A DNA stretch of 64,000 nucleotides from Aquabacter sp. L1I39 (GCF_017742835.1 NZ_CP072392.1:2533321-2597320); one strand, 5' to 3'; numbered from the stretch's first letter, positions 1 to 10,625 are shown. Translations and numbers: made by a program. Notes: a model not told the origin generated them from the sequence alone.

Positions 1-164
1 ATGACGCCGGCCTGGATGCGGAGCGCCTCGTGGAGGCGCTGCTCGGCGTGCGCGAGGTGTTCGGCACCGATTTGCCCGCCGATCCCCGCCTACGCGCGGC
101 GCTGGTGCGGGCGCTCGGCGCGCTGCTGAAGGACGGCGCGGCGGCCACGGTGGCGGCCGCCTGA
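1..164 (+). CDS. C-terminal end of a probable mannitol dehydrogenase-family oxidoreductase (partial)
   Basis: Only the last 53 codons are in the window, in the frame that ends at the TGA at 162-164. The translated tail is alpha-helical, with a segment reading LLGVREVFGTDLPADPRLR followed by an Ala-rich end. This resembles the C-terminal helices of the polyol/fructuronate (mannitol dehydrogenase) family, in which a VFG-DL-x-DPR segment is common. The catalytic domain lies outside, so the call rests on a short match from memory. A protein from another family with a helical tail remains possible. Confidence 0.4.
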   Translation, partial: DAGLDAERLVEALLGVREVFGTDLPADPRLRAALVRALGALLKDGAAATVAAA

Positions 165-230
165 GGCAATCCCGGCGCAAGGTCCCCTCCCTAGGCTGCA
201 CGCGAGCCTGTGCCAGGAGAGGACCAAGAG

Positions 231-1964
231 ATGTGGGGACGCCCCCTTGCGCAGCCGATGCGCCAGCCCGACGCCGACCCGACACCGCCCCCCACTGCGT
301 CCCTCCCCGCCCCGCCCGCGCAGGAGCGGGCGGATGACCGCCATCTGGTGGACCTGATCGAAGCCGACATCCGCCGCGCCCGCGCGCGCCTCTCTGAGAG
401 CGCCACCGCCATGTCGGGGGCCTGCGATGCGGGCGCCCGGGACATGACCCTCATCGGGCGAGAGTCCGACCAGCTGGCGGGCCAGACCGATCAGGCCCGC
501 GCCAGCGCGCTCGGCCTCACCGAGGCGCTGGAGGCCTTCGCCGGCACCAATTCGGCCATCGGCCGGCAAGCCCGCACCTCCGACGAATTGGCCACCCGCG
601 CGGGCACCGCCGCCGGCGAGGCCCATACCGCCGTGGATGAGCTGCGCAGCGCCATCGCCGAGATCAAGGCTGTGGTGGCGCTCATTTCCGACATTGCCGG
701 CCAGACCAACCTGCTCGCCCTCAACGCTTCCATCGAAGCCGCCCGCGCGGGCGCCGCCGGTGCGGGCTTCGCGGTGGTGGCGAGCGAGGTGAAGGCGCTG
801 GCGGGCGAGACCCGCAAGGCGACGGTGGAAATCTCCGCCAAGATCGAGCGCCTGATCGGCGCCGCCCACACCTGCACCGATGCGGTCGGCCGTGTCATCG
901 ATTCCGTCAGCGAGATCCGCCCCGTGGCCTCCTCGGTGGCGGAAGCGGTGGCGGGGCAGGCGCGGACGGTCGCCGATATCGGCAGCGCCGCCGGCCAAGC
1001 CCGTGCCTTCGCCGAGGCGGTGGACGAAGGCGCCCGGCGCATCCGCGATGCCGCGCTCGCCGCGCAGGCGTCCCAGGCCGCCATCGGCGAGAGCGCCGCC
1101 GCCATGTCCCAGGGCACGGACGAGATGTCCCGCCAGCTCCTTACCGTGCTGCGCCAGACCCCCATGGGCAATCGCCGCCGCCATCCCCGCTGGCCGGTGG
1201 AAATGACGGGCGCCCTGCGCCTTGTCTCCGGCACCCGTGGTGCCCGCACCTTCGACCTGTCCCTTGGCGGTGCGTTGGTGACCCTGGAAGGCACTCCGCC
1301 CGCCATGGGGGAGGCCGGCGCGCTGGAACTGGCCGGCCTGCCGCCCTTGCCCTGTCGGGTGGTGGGGCTGAGCCCGCTCGGCTGCCACCTCGCCTTCGAT
1401 GCGGCCGGCGCCCCGCCCCTGGCGGCAAAGCTCGCGGAACTGGCGGCACGCTATGGCGATGTGGTGGAGCGCGCGGAGCGCGGCGCCGCGACCGTCGCCC
1501 GCCTCATGGAAGCCGCGCTGGCGGAGCGGGCGCTGACCCTCGACGATCTCTTCGACACCGCCTATCGCCCCCTGCCCGGCACCGACCCGGTGCAATATGA
1601 GACCCGTGCGCTGAAGGAATTGGAGCGGCGCCTCGCGGCGGCCCAGGAGGCCATTGCCGGCGAGGACCCCTCCATGACCTTTGCGGCGGCGGTGGACATC
1701 AATGGCTACCTGCCGGTGCACAATGCCCGCTACGCCAAGCCCCAGCGGCCCGGGGACCGGGCCTGGAACATGGGCAACAGCCGCAACCGCCGCATCTTCG
1801 ACGACCGGGCGGGCCTGCTGGCCGCGCGCAATCTCCAGCCCCACTTGATCCAGGTCTATGCCCGTGACCTCGGTGACAAGGTTGTGCGCATGCGGGAAGT
1901 GGACGCCCCCATCTTCGTGGCCGGCCGCCACTGGGGCGGGTTCCGCACCGCCTATATGCTGTAG
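231..1964 (+). CDS. soluble methyl-accepting chemotaxis protein with PilZ domain
   Basis: A 577-residue cytoplasmic chemoreceptor. I see no transmembrane segment. The MCP signalling helices occupy roughly residues 60-300, with the conserved hairpin tip [20 protein letters not shown] that docks CheA and CheW. A PilZ domain follows at about 305-390 and keeps both c-di-GMP motifs, an RxxxR (RRRHPR) and a D-x-S-x-x-G (DLSLGG). The last 130 residues end in [10 protein letters not shown]...HWGGFRTAY, a C-terminal block I know from other soluble MCPs. I prefer ATG 231, because AGGAGA at 215-220 sits 10 bases before it, over an upstream in-frame GTG at 210 that contains this ribosome site. It probably links c-di-GMP level to motility. 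Confidence 0.88.
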   Translation: MWGRPLAQPMRQPDADPTPPPTASLPAPPAQERADDRHLVDLIEADIRRARARLSESATAMSGACDAGARDMTLIGRESDQLAGQTDQARASALGLTEALEAFAGTNSAIGRQARTSDELATRAGTAAGEAHTAVDELRSAIAEIKAVVALISDIAGQTNLLALNASIEAARAGAAGAGFAVVASEVKALAGETRKATVEISAKIERLIGAAHTCTDAVGRVIDSVSEIRPVASSVAEAVAGQARTVADIGSAAGQARAFAEAVDEGARRIRDAALAAQASQAAIGESAAAMSQGTDEMSRQLLTVLRQTPMGNRRRHPRWPVEMTGALRLVSGTRGARTFDLSLGGALVTLEGTPPAMGEAGALELAGLPPLPCRVVGLSPLGCHLAFDAAGAPPLAAKLAELAARYGDVVERAERGAATVARLMEAALAERALTLDDLFDTAYRPLPGTDPVQYETRALKELERRLAAAQEAIAGEDPSMTFAAAVDINGYLPVHNARYAKPQRPGDRAWNMGNSRNRRIFDDRAGLLAARNLQPHLIQVYARDLGDKVVRMREVDAPIFVAGRHWGGFRTAYML

Positions 1965-2147
1965 GGCCTGGCGCCCGCAGGCGCCGGATGGCGCGGCACC
2001 CCTTGCGCCTGAGCGAGCGGGACGCCCCCGGAGCACCATGGCGCGCGAGGCCGCAGGCCGCAGGCGATCCGTCTTGCCCATCGGTTTTCAGCCCCTATGG
2101 TGACCCTCGACCTCGGCCATGGGGCCGATCGTCAAATGGGGGCTACC

Positions 2148-2528
2148 ATGCGTTTCATTCCCGGCCTTGTGGCCGCTGCCGTGCTTCTCGCCAGTCCCGC
2201 CGCCTTCGCCCAAGCCGCCAAGACCGGCTGGTGGATCCGCATCGATCCTGTCGCCACCCGTTCGGACACGCTCGAGCTGATGGCCGGTCCCGACAAGCAC
2301 ACCCTTTCGCCCTGGATGACCTGGAAGAAGGGCGATGCCACCGAGTTCGACCTGCCGGAGGCCCTGCGCGCGAGCCCAGTGCTGGCCGTGCGGGCGAAGA
2401 CCCATCCCTTCGATGCCGATGCCAGCTTCTGCGTCTTTTATGCCGGCCAGGGCATCGAGGACTTCCATTTCGACGGCATCGAATCCGAGACCATGCGCCA
2501 GACCGACCACGAATCGCGCTGCCGCTGA
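2148..2528 (+). CDS. small exported protein of unknown function
   Basis: A 126-residue protein starting at ATG 2148 after a TGGGGG ribosome site. It begins with a clear Sec signal peptide (MRFIPGLVAAAVLLASPAAF, cleavage likely after AFA-QA). The mature part has a WWIRIDP segment, a DLPEALRASP segment and two cysteines (in SFCVFYAG and near the C-terminus), so a small disulfide-bonded periplasmic domain is plausible. I do not recognise the family. An in-frame ATG at 2097 exists but would place 17 residues before the signal peptide, so I reject it. It stands alone between the MCP gene and a convergent glycosyltransferase gene. Confidence 0.7.
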   Translation: MRFIPGLVAAAVLLASPAAFAQAAKTGWWIRIDPVATRSDTLELMAGPDKHTLSPWMTWKKGDATEFDLPEALRASPVLAVRAKTHPFDADASFCVFYAGQGIEDFHFDGIESETMRQTDHESRCR

Positions 2529-2546
2529 CCGCGCGCCCGCGGGCCC

Positions 2547-2569
2547 GCGGGCCGGGGGGGCCGGCCCGC
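2547..2569. terminator. GC-rich hairpin between convergent genes
   Basis: A 9-bp perfect stem GCGGGCCGG / CCGGCCCGC encloses a GGGGG loop, sitting between the stops of the exported protein (+) and the glycosyltransferase (-). There is no T-tract, so termination efficiency is uncertain. Confidence 0.4.
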
Positions 2570-2577
2570 ATCCGCGT

Positions 2578-3759
2578 TCAGGCCGAGACGGCCCGCCCCG
2601 CCTTGCCGCCGCACAGGGTGGCCGCAAGGCTTTCCGCATGACCCTTCCAGGTGGGCAAGTCGAGGCTGGCGATCTCGGTCCGCAGGCGGGCGGCTTCCGC
2701 GTCATCCAGCAGGCGCACAAGGGCGGCGCGCACGCTCTCCACGTCCACCTCCTGGAGCCGCACCTGCCCGAGGGCGGGAAGACCGGCGGTGGCGGGGATG
2801 CGCTCGGACACCATGACGGGCACCCCCAGCGCCAGGGATTCCACCGGCGGCAGGCCATAGCCCTCCGCATCGGAACAGAACAGCGTCGCCCGCGCGCCGG
2901 TCACGATGTCCCGCACGCGGGCATCGGAGGCGTCCGAGAGCCAGTGAAAGCCGCGCCGCCGCTGGGACAGGTCTGCCATCCGGGCCTGGAGCGCATCGGT
3001 CTGCCAGCCGGCGCGGCCGGCAAGGACCAGATCGAAATCCTCCCCTTCCTCCCACAGGCCCTCGCAGGCCTCCAACAGGATGTGGTGGCGCTTGCGCGGC
3101 TCGATGGTGCCGATGGCGGCGAAGGTGCGGTTCTGCGCCTCGAACGGCGGGGCCGCGCGCCCGAGGCCGTCGGCGCCGAGCGGATGGACGAACATGCCCG
3201 CTTCGCCCCGCCGCAGGATGCGCCGGGCAAAATCATCCCGCGACATGGCGGAGATGAAATGCAGATAGGGCACGCGGCGCACCGCATGCAGGTAGGACAT
3301 GGTATTGCCCACATTGTCCCGCGAGAACAAATCGGGCCGCAGCCAGGGCAAGGCGTCGTAGATCACGAAATGCACGTCCACCGCCCCCGCCGCGCACAGC
3401 CGCTCATAGAAGCGGGCGCGGGCCGGATCGTAGAACACCTCGGGATTGAACACCGCGCGGGCGCCGGCGAGCGCCTCCTTGCTGAGCGCCTGCGCGGTCT
3501 TCAGCAGCGGACCCATGGCCGCGCGGCCCGCGCCGAGGTCGGCCCCGGTCTCGAAATGGGCGGTCATGGCCGCAGGGAAGCCCGCGGGGAGCAATTGGAA
3601 CCCCGCCCCGTCCGGGGCGAGCACCACGGGCGCGAGGGGCGGAGCCTCCTTCGGCCAGTGGCGCAGGATCTCGAACACCACCCGCTGGATGCCCGTGCGC
3701 AGGGGATTGCGGGCAAACTCGGTAACATCGTAAAGAATTGCACCATTCAAGGTGGCCAT
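2578..3759 (-). CDS. glycosyltransferase, GT4-like (GT-B fold)
   Basis: A 393-residue retaining glycosyltransferase, expected to act at the cytoplasmic face on a nucleotide sugar. The C-terminal Rossmann domain shows GTIEPRKRHHILLEA at about residue 215 and the donor-binding EGYGLPPVESLALGVPV at about 295, the usual E-x7-E signature. The N-terminus (ILYDVTEF..., TGIQR, VFEI) resembles that of the glycosyltransferase at 8982-10376, suggesting a paralogous pair. I start it at 3759, where GGTGAGG precedes the ATG and the fold begins. A 50-residue upstream extension in the same frame lacks domain character. It diverges from the fused glycosyltransferase gene at 4041 across a 281-bp promoter region. 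Acceptor unknown. Confidence 0.85.
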   Translation of the reverse strand: MATLNGAILYDVTEFARNPLRTGIQRVVFEILRHWPKEAPPLAPVVLAPDGAGFQLLPAGFPAAMTAHFETGADLGAGRAAMGPLLKTAQALSKEALAGARAVFNPEVFYDPARARFYERLCAAGAVDVHFVIYDALPWLRPDLFSRDNVGNTMSYLHAVRRVPYLHFISAMSRDDFARRILRRGEAGMFVHPLGADGLGRAAPPFEAQNRTFAAIGTIEPRKRHHILLEACEGLWEEGEDFDLVLAGRAGWQTDALQARMADLSQRRRGFHWLSDASDARVRDIVTGARATLFCSDAEGYGLPPVESLALGVPVMVSERIPATAGLPALGQVRLQEVDVESVRAALVRLLDDAEAARLRTEIASLDLPTWKGHAESLAATLCGGKAGRAVSA

Positions 3760-4040
3760 GCCCGCCTCACCCCTGGGACCGCGCGGGCAAAAGCCAACGT
3801 ACAGTCCGCGCCTGCCCTGTTGATAGACTGATTTGGGCGGCTCCGAAACGGCCGCCTGGGGCCCTTGTCTTCGCGCCTGCACACAGCTGGAGCGGCGCCG
3901 CACATCCAAGTGGGCAGCGCAGCACCTGCCATGCTATGCACCCTCAGGATTGCTTCGCCTCGGGCGGGGATGCGCCGACAGGGGGGTCGGGGCCTCCCCG
4001 AGCGTGGCAACCAGCCGCCGTTCGGAAGGACCCCCTGGCG

Positions 4041-6386
4041 ATGCCGCCCGTGATCGTGTTCGACGCACGCTGCCTGCAGGACCCCGCCTTCCGGCACCGG
4101 GGCGTGGGCCAGCATGCGGCGGTGATGATCCGTGGCGCCCGGCCCCATTTCGGGCCGCAGACGCCGCGCCTCGTCGCCATGGTGAGCCCCCATTTGCCCG
4201 ACCTCCTGCCAGAGTTCGAGGAGCTGTTCGACAAGGTGGGGCAGGACCTGGCCGATCTCGACGCGCCCGGCGGCTGGTTCGTGCAGCTCTCCCCGCTCAC
4301 CCATTCCCCCCTGCCGCTGGCCGGCGTGCTGCGCCGTCCCGACCTCCTGAAGGCGTCCCTTTTCTACGACGCCATCCCCTTCCTCTATCCCGACAGCTAT
4401 CTGAGGCGCCCGAAGGACCGGCTGGACTATCTCACCAATACGCTCTGGCTCGGCAAGTACGACACCTTCCACGCGATCTCCCACTGTGCGCGGGACCAGT
4501 TGCACAAATTGCTGCGGCGGGACGACCTTGCCTCCTTCGTCACGGGCGTCGGCATCCGCGAGGCGCTGATCGCGCGCGCGCCGCCTCTGCCGCGCGCAGC
4601 GCGGTCGGGCCTTCTGGTGGCGGCCGGGGTGGACTGGCGCAAGAATGTGGATGTGGCGGTGTGCGCCCATGCCCGCAGCGCCCTCATGCGCGCCGAGCGC
4701 ATCCCCCTGCGCCTGTTCGGCGGCACCGATCCCGACACCCGCGACCGGCTGCGGGCCCTGCACCAGGCGGAAGGCGGCGGCGCGGACGTGCTGGAATTCA
4801 AGAGCCATCTGTCCGACGAGGATCTGCTCCACCTCTATCGAAGCTCCATCGTCAGCATCAATCCCTCCTTCAGCGAGGGCTTCTCCATTCCGGTGATCGA
4901 GGCGAGCGCGTCCGGCACGCCGCTGCTGGCCTCCGACATCGACGCCCATCGCGAGCTGGTGCGGGACGCGCAGTACCGGTTCGATCCCAAGGATGCGGAC
5001 GATCTGGCGGCGCGCCTGGAGGCGCTGGTGGGCGATGCGGAGGCCTGGCAGGGGGCGCAGGCGGCGCAGGCGGACATCTGGCGGGGCTTCCTGCCCCAGG
5101 ACGTGGCCGCCCGCTTCTGGCACGACGTGTCCGCCGCCGCGGCCCGACGCGCCGCGCCCTCCATGGCGCGCCTGCAGCGCGGGGCGCGGCCCGTCCTCAG
5201 CGTGATCGCGCCCATGCCCCCCACCCTGTCGGGGGTGGCGGACTATACGCTGCGCTGCCTGGAGGACCTCACCCAGCGCGCCGACGTGCGCCTGTTCACC
5301 GATTCCCCGCCCGGCCCGCGCCCGGCCCTTCTGTCGGAGGAACCCATCACCGCCCGGGCCTTCACCGCCTTCGACGCCGATGCGGTGGTCTCGGTGATGG
5401 GCAATTCCCATTTCCACCTCAAGGCCTTCCGCCTGCTGATGGAATATGGGGGCGACTGCATCTCCCACGACGTTCGGATGCTCGACTTCTACATGCACCT
5501 CGTCGGGGTGGAGCGCGCGCGCGCGGTGGCGGAGCGCGAGCTCAAGCGGCCGGTGACGGAACAGATGGTGCAGGAATGGTGCGCCGACCCTGCCCTGCTC
5601 CCGGTGCCGCTTCTGTCCGAAATGGCGCTGCGCGCGGGGCGCTTCTTCGTTCATTCGCGCCTCACCCGCGACCTGGTGCACGCCGCCTGCGGGAAGTCGG
5701 CCATCGCCTTGCCCTTCGCCCACTATTCCACCTTCGCGCTGGACCGCCTGGCGCCCGCCGCCCGCCTGGCGGCCCGCGCGCGGCTGGGATGCGCGCCGGA
5801 CGATCTGCTGGTCACCACCTTCGGCTACCTGACCCACGACAAGGCCCTGCCGCTCCTGGTATGGGCGTGCGATGTGCTCGCCTCCTGGGGATTCAAGGCG
5901 AAGCTCGCCTTCTGCGGCAGCGATGCGGGGCAGCTCCGGGACCCGCTCTCACGCCTCGCCCGGGAGCTGGACCTGGAGGACCGCGTCATCTTCCACGACA
6001 AGCCGGTGTCGAAGGCCACCTATGAGGATTACCTGGCCGCCTCCGACGCGGCGGTGCAATTGCGCACCTATCAGCTGGGCTCGCTGTCGGGCGCCATCGG
6101 CGATTGCATCGGGGCGGCCTTGCCCACCATCGCCAATGTGCATCTGGCCGACGCCATGGATGCGCCTGACTTCGTGCGCCGGGTGCCGGACCACCTGTCC
6201 GCGGTTCTGATCGCCGAGCAGCTGGCGCAGATCCTCGCCGCCGGCCCGCTGGCCCCGCGCCCCCTTGCGGCCGCGCAGGACTATCGCGACGCGCACGCCT
6301 TCGTGCGCTACAACACGATGCTGCTGGAGCATCTGGACCTGGCCCCCGTGGCCGCGCCGCGCCGCCCCGCCATCCTGACCACATGA
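4041..6386 (+). CDS. double glycosyltransferase (two GT-B modules in one chain)
   Basis: A 781-residue protein that fuses two GT4-like enzymes. Module 1 (about 1-370) has VDWRKNVDVAV near residue 193 and SFSEGFSIPVIEASASGTPL near 276. Module 2 begins at about 383 with LSVIAPMPPTLSGVADYT, a typical first beta-strand and glycine loop. It ends with LGSLSGAIGDCIGAALPTI near 683, a divergent donor site without the normal E-x7-E spacing. Start ATG 4041 follows AAGGA by 10 bases, and 100 codons of upstream open frame are rejected as untypical. It is probably co-transcribed with the dehydratase gene at 6441 and makes a surface polysaccharide or lipopolysaccharide side chain. Confidence 0.85.
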   Translation: MPPVIVFDARCLQDPAFRHRGVGQHAAVMIRGARPHFGPQTPRLVAMVSPHLPDLLPEFEELFDKVGQDLADLDAPGGWFVQLSPLTHSPLPLAGVLRRPDLLKASLFYDAIPFLYPDSYLRRPKDRLDYLTNTLWLGKYDTFHAISHCARDQLHKLLRRDDLASFVTGVGIREALIARAPPLPRAARSGLLVAAGVDWRKNVDVAVCAHARSALMRAERIPLRLFGGTDPDTRDRLRALHQAEGGGADVLEFKSHLSDEDLLHLYRSSIVSINPSFSEGFSIPVIEASASGTPLLASDIDAHRELVRDAQYRFDPKDADDLAARLEALVGDAEAWQGAQAAQADIWRGFLPQDVAARFWHDVSAAAARRAAPSMARLQRGARPVLSVIAPMPPTLSGVADYTLRCLEDLTQRADVRLFTDSPPGPRPALLSEEPITARAFTAFDADAVVSVMGNSHFHLKAFRLLMEYGGDCISHDVRMLDFYMHLVGVERARAVAERELKRPVTEQMVQEWCADPALLPVPLLSEMALRAGRFFVHSRLTRDLVHAACGKSAIALPFAHYSTFALDRLAPAARLAARARLGCAPDDLLVTTFGYLTHDKALPLLVWACDVLASWGFKAKLAFCGSDAGQLRDPLSRLARELDLEDRVIFHDKPVSKATYEDYLAASDAAVQLRTYQLGSLSGAIGDCIGAALPTIANVHLADAMDAPDFVRRVPDHLSAVLIAEQLAQILAAGPLAPRPLAAAQDYRDAHAFVRYNTMLLEHLDLAPVAAPRRPAILTT

Positions 6387-7418
<1,032 letters not shown>

Positions 7419-7455
7419 GGCGCCTCTCCCACCCTCAGGTATTCTTGATGAGCAG

Positions 7456-8214
7456 CTAGCTTTTCTTGGTGAGGAGCTTTTTGGGCCGGCGCTGACGGGC
7501 GATGTCGAACAGCGAGAAGGTGCGGTTCACATAGTTGGTGACGCCGCTCATGCCGTTGATGTGGGCGCGCAGGTCCGGCGTCATCACCGCCTCCACGAGG
7601 CGCACGGGGCGGGCGGGGTCGGCGGTCTCGAAGCGCGCATAGAAGAGCGGCTCGCCGCGCTTGATGATGATGTCCTTCTTCGGCTCGTGCCACTCGAAGG
7701 CCCACATGAGCTGGCGCGGCCAGACCTCGATGGGGAAGCGCCCGCCAATGAGCAGGCCCGGCAGCTGGGTCTCGCGATAATGGTTATAGGGCGGCAGCTG
7801 GTTGATATAGACCGGCTCGTCGGAGACGAACACATAAGGCGTGATGAGCTGGATCACCGGCCGCTGGGGATGCCGCCACTCCTTGGGGGAGACGATGGTG
7901 ATCATCTGAGCCAGATGCTTGGGCCGGATGGTGGACTGGTCGCCCGACACATTGATGAGGGTGGGCGCCTTGGTCTTCTCGTCCAGCGCGAAGCGCAGAT
8001 GCATGTCGATGGGGGAGACCACCTCGAACTGGCGGGCGTCATGGTCGATCACCGCCGGGCAGAAGCGGACCGACTTGGCATGGCGCATGCCGGTCTCCTC
8101 GCGCTGGAGCTTGCGGGGCGCCTCCCAGATGAAGGTGCCCTTCTCCGCATCCAGCAGCCAGCCGATCTCGACCACGCGGCTCGGAAGGGTGACGTTGCGA
8201 CCGAACAGCTTCAT
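7456..8214 (-). CDS. uncharacterised protein in the polysaccharide locus
   Basis: A 252-residue protein I do not recognise. It has no signal peptide or membrane span. It is rich in aromatic residues and prolines (NQLPPYNHYRETQLPG, EVWPRQLMWAFEWHEP) and ends in a strongly basic tail (RQRRPKKLLTKKS). The composition looks like an all-beta cytoplasmic enzyme or binding protein. It converges on gmd with a 37-bp gap and is flanked by glycosyltransferases, so a role in glycan modification is possible but only from location. Confidence 0.7.
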   Translation of the reverse strand: MKLFGRNVTLPSRVVEIGWLLDAEKGTFIWEAPRKLQREETGMRHAKSVRFCPAVIDHDARQFEVVSPIDMHLRFALDEKTKAPTLINVSGDQSTIRPKHLAQMITIVSPKEWRHPQRPVIQLITPYVFVSDEPVYINQLPPYNHYRETQLPGLLIGGRFPIEVWPRQLMWAFEWHEPKKDIIIKRGEPLFYARFETADPARPVRLVEAVMTPDLRAHINGMSGVTNYVNRTFSLFDIARQRRPKKLLTKKS

Positions 8215-8537
8215 GCCTTGTCCTGCTCCGTGCCGCGGGGGCGGCCTGCCCTCGCCTTGAGCGCGACCTGCTCAGTCCGACCTGAGCGGCTCGCCCTCCG
8301 TGTGTGGAAAGAGACGGTTTCGCCGATCACACAGGATCGCATGACAATCCCGTGGGCCCGGATCCGGCTCTTGCCTGCGCCGTCCCCTGTTTAGAGCAGA
8401 TGGGTGTGGTTTTGCAGCGCAAATCCGCGCAGGGCGCGGCGCAGCGTGCCGACGGGGTCTGCCGTTGCGCGACGTGGCAGGGGCGGAAAAATTGGGCTAT
8501 GGGGGGCATCGGCTGATAGCGGCGAGGAGCCTGCCGG
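8215..8537. other. intergenic region, divergent upstream of 7456-8214 and 8538-8963
   Basis: About 320 bases with stop codons in all frames and no domain-like translation. It must hold the divergent promoters of the two flanking genes, but I cannot place -35/-10 hexamers with confidence. I see no RNA gene or repeat here. Confidence 0.5.
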
Positions 8538-8963
8538 GTGACGCAGCATATGGTGAACGCGCACAAGATGGACAACCTGGCGGGCCAGCAGTCCGGTGCC
8601 AAGGCCCCGCCACAGGGTGCGGCCGGCCCGGCCGCCGGCGCCAAGGGGAAAGGCGCCAGCGTCCAGAAGAAGAAAAAAGGCCAGATGGACGTCGCCGCCG
8701 CGCTCAAGATCAGCGGAGGCATCATCGCCTGCGTGGCGCTGCCCGTGGTGGTGGGCGAAGTCCTCCACGCCGTCTTCCACGTGCATAAGGGCGACACGCT
8801 CATCGTCACCGTGGCGCTCTATCCGGTCTTCATCATCGTGATCGCCTGGTTCTTCATTCGCGCGCTGTTCAAGCCGGTGTCCAATCCCGATGCCGCGCGC
8901 GCGCCGCTTCCGCCCGAGGCCGCCGACCATGGCACACGCGACGACGGCTCGGCGCTCATATGA
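8538..8963 (+). CDS. small membrane protein with two predicted transmembrane helices
   Basis: 141 residues starting at GTG 8538, chosen because GAGGAG at 8525-8530 lies 7-8 bases upstream. Residues 1-50 are a low-complexity Gly/Ala/Pro/Gln region ending in a KKKKG cluster. Two hydrophobic helices follow (ISGGIIACVALPVVVGEVL and IVTVALYPVFIIVIAWFFI), then a short acidic tail. The lysine cluster before helix 1 predicts cytoplasmic N- and C-termini. No family is recognised. It sits inside the glycosyltransferase locus and could be a membrane anchor or scaffold, but nothing in the sequence proves that. Confidence 0.65.
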   Translation: MTQHMVNAHKMDNLAGQQSGAKAPPQGAAGPAAGAKGKGASVQKKKKGQMDVAAALKISGGIIACVALPVVVGEVLHAVFHVHKGDTLIVTVALYPVFIIVIAWFFIRALFKPVSNPDAARAPLPPEAADHGTRDDGSALI

Positions 8964-8972
8964 GGCGACGTG

Positions 8973-8990
8973 GCCCGGCCTTTACCGGGC
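8973..8990. terminator. short hairpin between convergent genes
   Basis: GCCCGG / CCGGGC with a 6-base loop CCTTTA lies in the 18-base gap between the membrane protein and the glycosyltransferase and runs into the end of the latter. It is a weak candidate without a T-run. Confidence 0.3.
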
Positions 8991-10376
8991 GGGCGCGGAG
9001 ATGGCGGCGATGAGGCTGGCGCAGGTCTGGTCCCAGGTCCGCAGCGTGGCGGCCTTGATCCCGGCGGCCCGGCTCTCGCGATAGGCGGCATCGAACGTCA
9101 TGCGCCGCACGGCCGCATGCAGTGCCGCTGTATCCGAGGGGTCCACATAGTCGCACAGATCGCCGCCCACTTCCGGCAAGGAGGAGGCATTGGACGCGAC
9201 GCACGGCTTGCCGAACCATAAGCTCTCGCCCACCGGCAGGCCCCAGCCTTCCATGAAGCTCGGAAACACGGTGAACAGGCAGGTCTCATAGAGCCAGGCC
9301 AGTTCCCCGTCCCTGAGCCCGCTCAGCCATACCGCCCGCCCGCCGCACCAGCCGGTGGCGGCGCCGAACTGCATGAAGGCCTTGTAGTGCTCGGCACTGC
9401 GGCCGGCGAAGACCAGCAGGGGCAGGTCAAAGGGGCGTTCCTGCGCCAGCGCGTTCCACACCTTCAGCAAGGCGAGGGAATTCTTGCGGTCCTCGATGGT
9501 GCCGACGCACAGCACGAAGCGCTCGCCCGACAGCCGCCGCACCCCTTCGCGCGCCTCCGGCCCGGTGCCGTTGGGGATCACCACTTTGAAGGCGGGGGTG
9601 GGGAATTCATGGGCCAGCGGCACCACAGTGGCGGGGGGCATGCTCAAGCCCTGCTCGCCGGCGAAGCGCCGCACATCGGCGAGCGTGGCGTTGGAATTGC
9701 ACAGCAGCCGATCGGCAAGCGCCAGATAGCTGCGCAGATAGGCGAGGAATTTCGGCGCCACGCCGTCGCCCACGAACTTGTTGCCGTACCAGGGAATGAG
9801 ATCGTGGACGAAGACCGAAAGCCGGATGCCCGGGCGGGCCGCCTTCTGGTGAGCGAAGAAGTCCGCATAGCCCTGGAAATTCCACACCGCCCCCAGCACC
9901 ACCACATGGGCATTGGACGGCAGGTCGAGGGGGGCGAGGCGGTTCTGATAGCGCCTGTCCCACAGCGCCCGGATGTCGGTGCGGTAGACGTGCTCCAGAT
10001 ATTTGAGCACGTAGCGCGCGCCCTTGAAGCCCTGCAGGCGCTTGGTCTTGGGCAAGGAGAGGGAGAGCGAGCGCACCATCTCCTGGACCTTGGGCGCGCC
10101 CTCGTCCAGGAACCAGCCCAGGGGAAGCTCCACCACATCCTGCATCTGCGGCCGGAAGCAGATGGCGTGCACGCTGCCGGCGGGACGATTCGCCGCCGCC
10201 GCGCGGATCACCTCGATGGCGAAGCGCTGGATGCCGCTGGGCGTGGCGTTGCCGTGGAAATAATCCACCAGATCCGTGGTATCGAAGTAGAGATGCTCGA
10301 CAATGGAAGGGGTCGCACTCCCGGCTGCGGGAAGGTCTTTCCCAGCAGTCTGGCCGCCTCGATCCATCGCATGCAT
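8982..10376 (-). CDS. glycosyltransferase, GT4-like
   Basis: A 464-residue GT-B enzyme. The N-terminal region YFDTTDLVDYFHGN...SGIQRFAIEVI parallels the start of the glycosyltransferase at 2578-3759, so the two look like paralogues. The C-terminal domain carries CVGTIEDRKNSLALLKVW and the donor-binding SFMEGWGLPVGESLWFGKP with both glutamates. The start is ATG 10376, because AGAGGA lies about 8 bases upstream. A longer open frame to 10559 adds Arg-rich sequence without domain character. Another ATG lies three codons further in. Likely cytoplasmic and part of the same polysaccharide pathway as gmd. Confidence 0.85.
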   Translation of the reverse strand: MHAMDRGGQTAGKDLPAAGSATPSIVEHLYFDTTDLVDYFHGNATPSGIQRFAIEVIRAAAANRPAGSVHAICFRPQMQDVVELPLGWFLDEGAPKVQEMVRSLSLSLPKTKRLQGFKGARYVLKYLEHVYRTDIRALWDRRYQNRLAPLDLPSNAHVVVLGAVWNFQGYADFFAHQKAARPGIRLSVFVHDLIPWYGNKFVGDGVAPKFLAYLRSYLALADRLLCNSNATLADVRRFAGEQGLSMPPATVVPLAHEFPTPAFKVVIPNGTGPEAREGVRRLSGERFVLCVGTIEDRKNSLALLKVWNALAQERPFDLPLLVFAGRSAEHYKAFMQFGAATGWCGGRAVWLSGLRDGELAWLYETCLFTVFPSFMEGWGLPVGESLWFGKPCVASNASSLPEVGGDLCDYVDPSDTAALHAAVRRMTFDAAYRESRAAGIKAATLRTWDQTCASLIAAISAPAR

Positions 10377-10573
10377 GAAAACGTCCTCTGACCGTTTCAC
10401 CGTCGCCTGCGCAGCGGCCACCCTGCGCAGGAGCCGGGTGGCCGGGCAGCACGCGCCCACCCCGAGGAGAAGCCTGCGCGACCGGCCCCTTGTGTGCACC
10501 ACAACATGGCCGGCGCTCCAAGGCAAATGCCGCAGGCGCAGCGGGAGCGCAAGGGGCAAGGCGGCGGGAAAGC

Positions 10574-10595
10574 GGGATCGGCGCGCACCGATCCT
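10574..10595 (-). terminator. hairpin downstream of the hydrolase gene
   Basis: GGATCGG / CCGATCC with loop CGCGCA, 31 bases past the stop of the minus-strand hydrolase. No clear T-tract. Confidence 0.35.
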
Positions 10596-10625
10596 GCCTG
10601 CCCTAAACCCATACCCCCGCAGGTC

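Noticed and set aside
90..2081. 663-codon minus-strand open frame opposite the chemoreceptor gene
   Set aside because: It is a GC-driven shadow. The plus-strand frame holds MCP and PilZ motifs, while this translation is Gly/Arg/His-rich with no domain.
3747..5837. 696-codon minus-strand open frame opposite the double glycosyltransferase
   Set aside because: No motif and typical antisense composition. The plus strand has two clear GT-B modules with a ribosome site.
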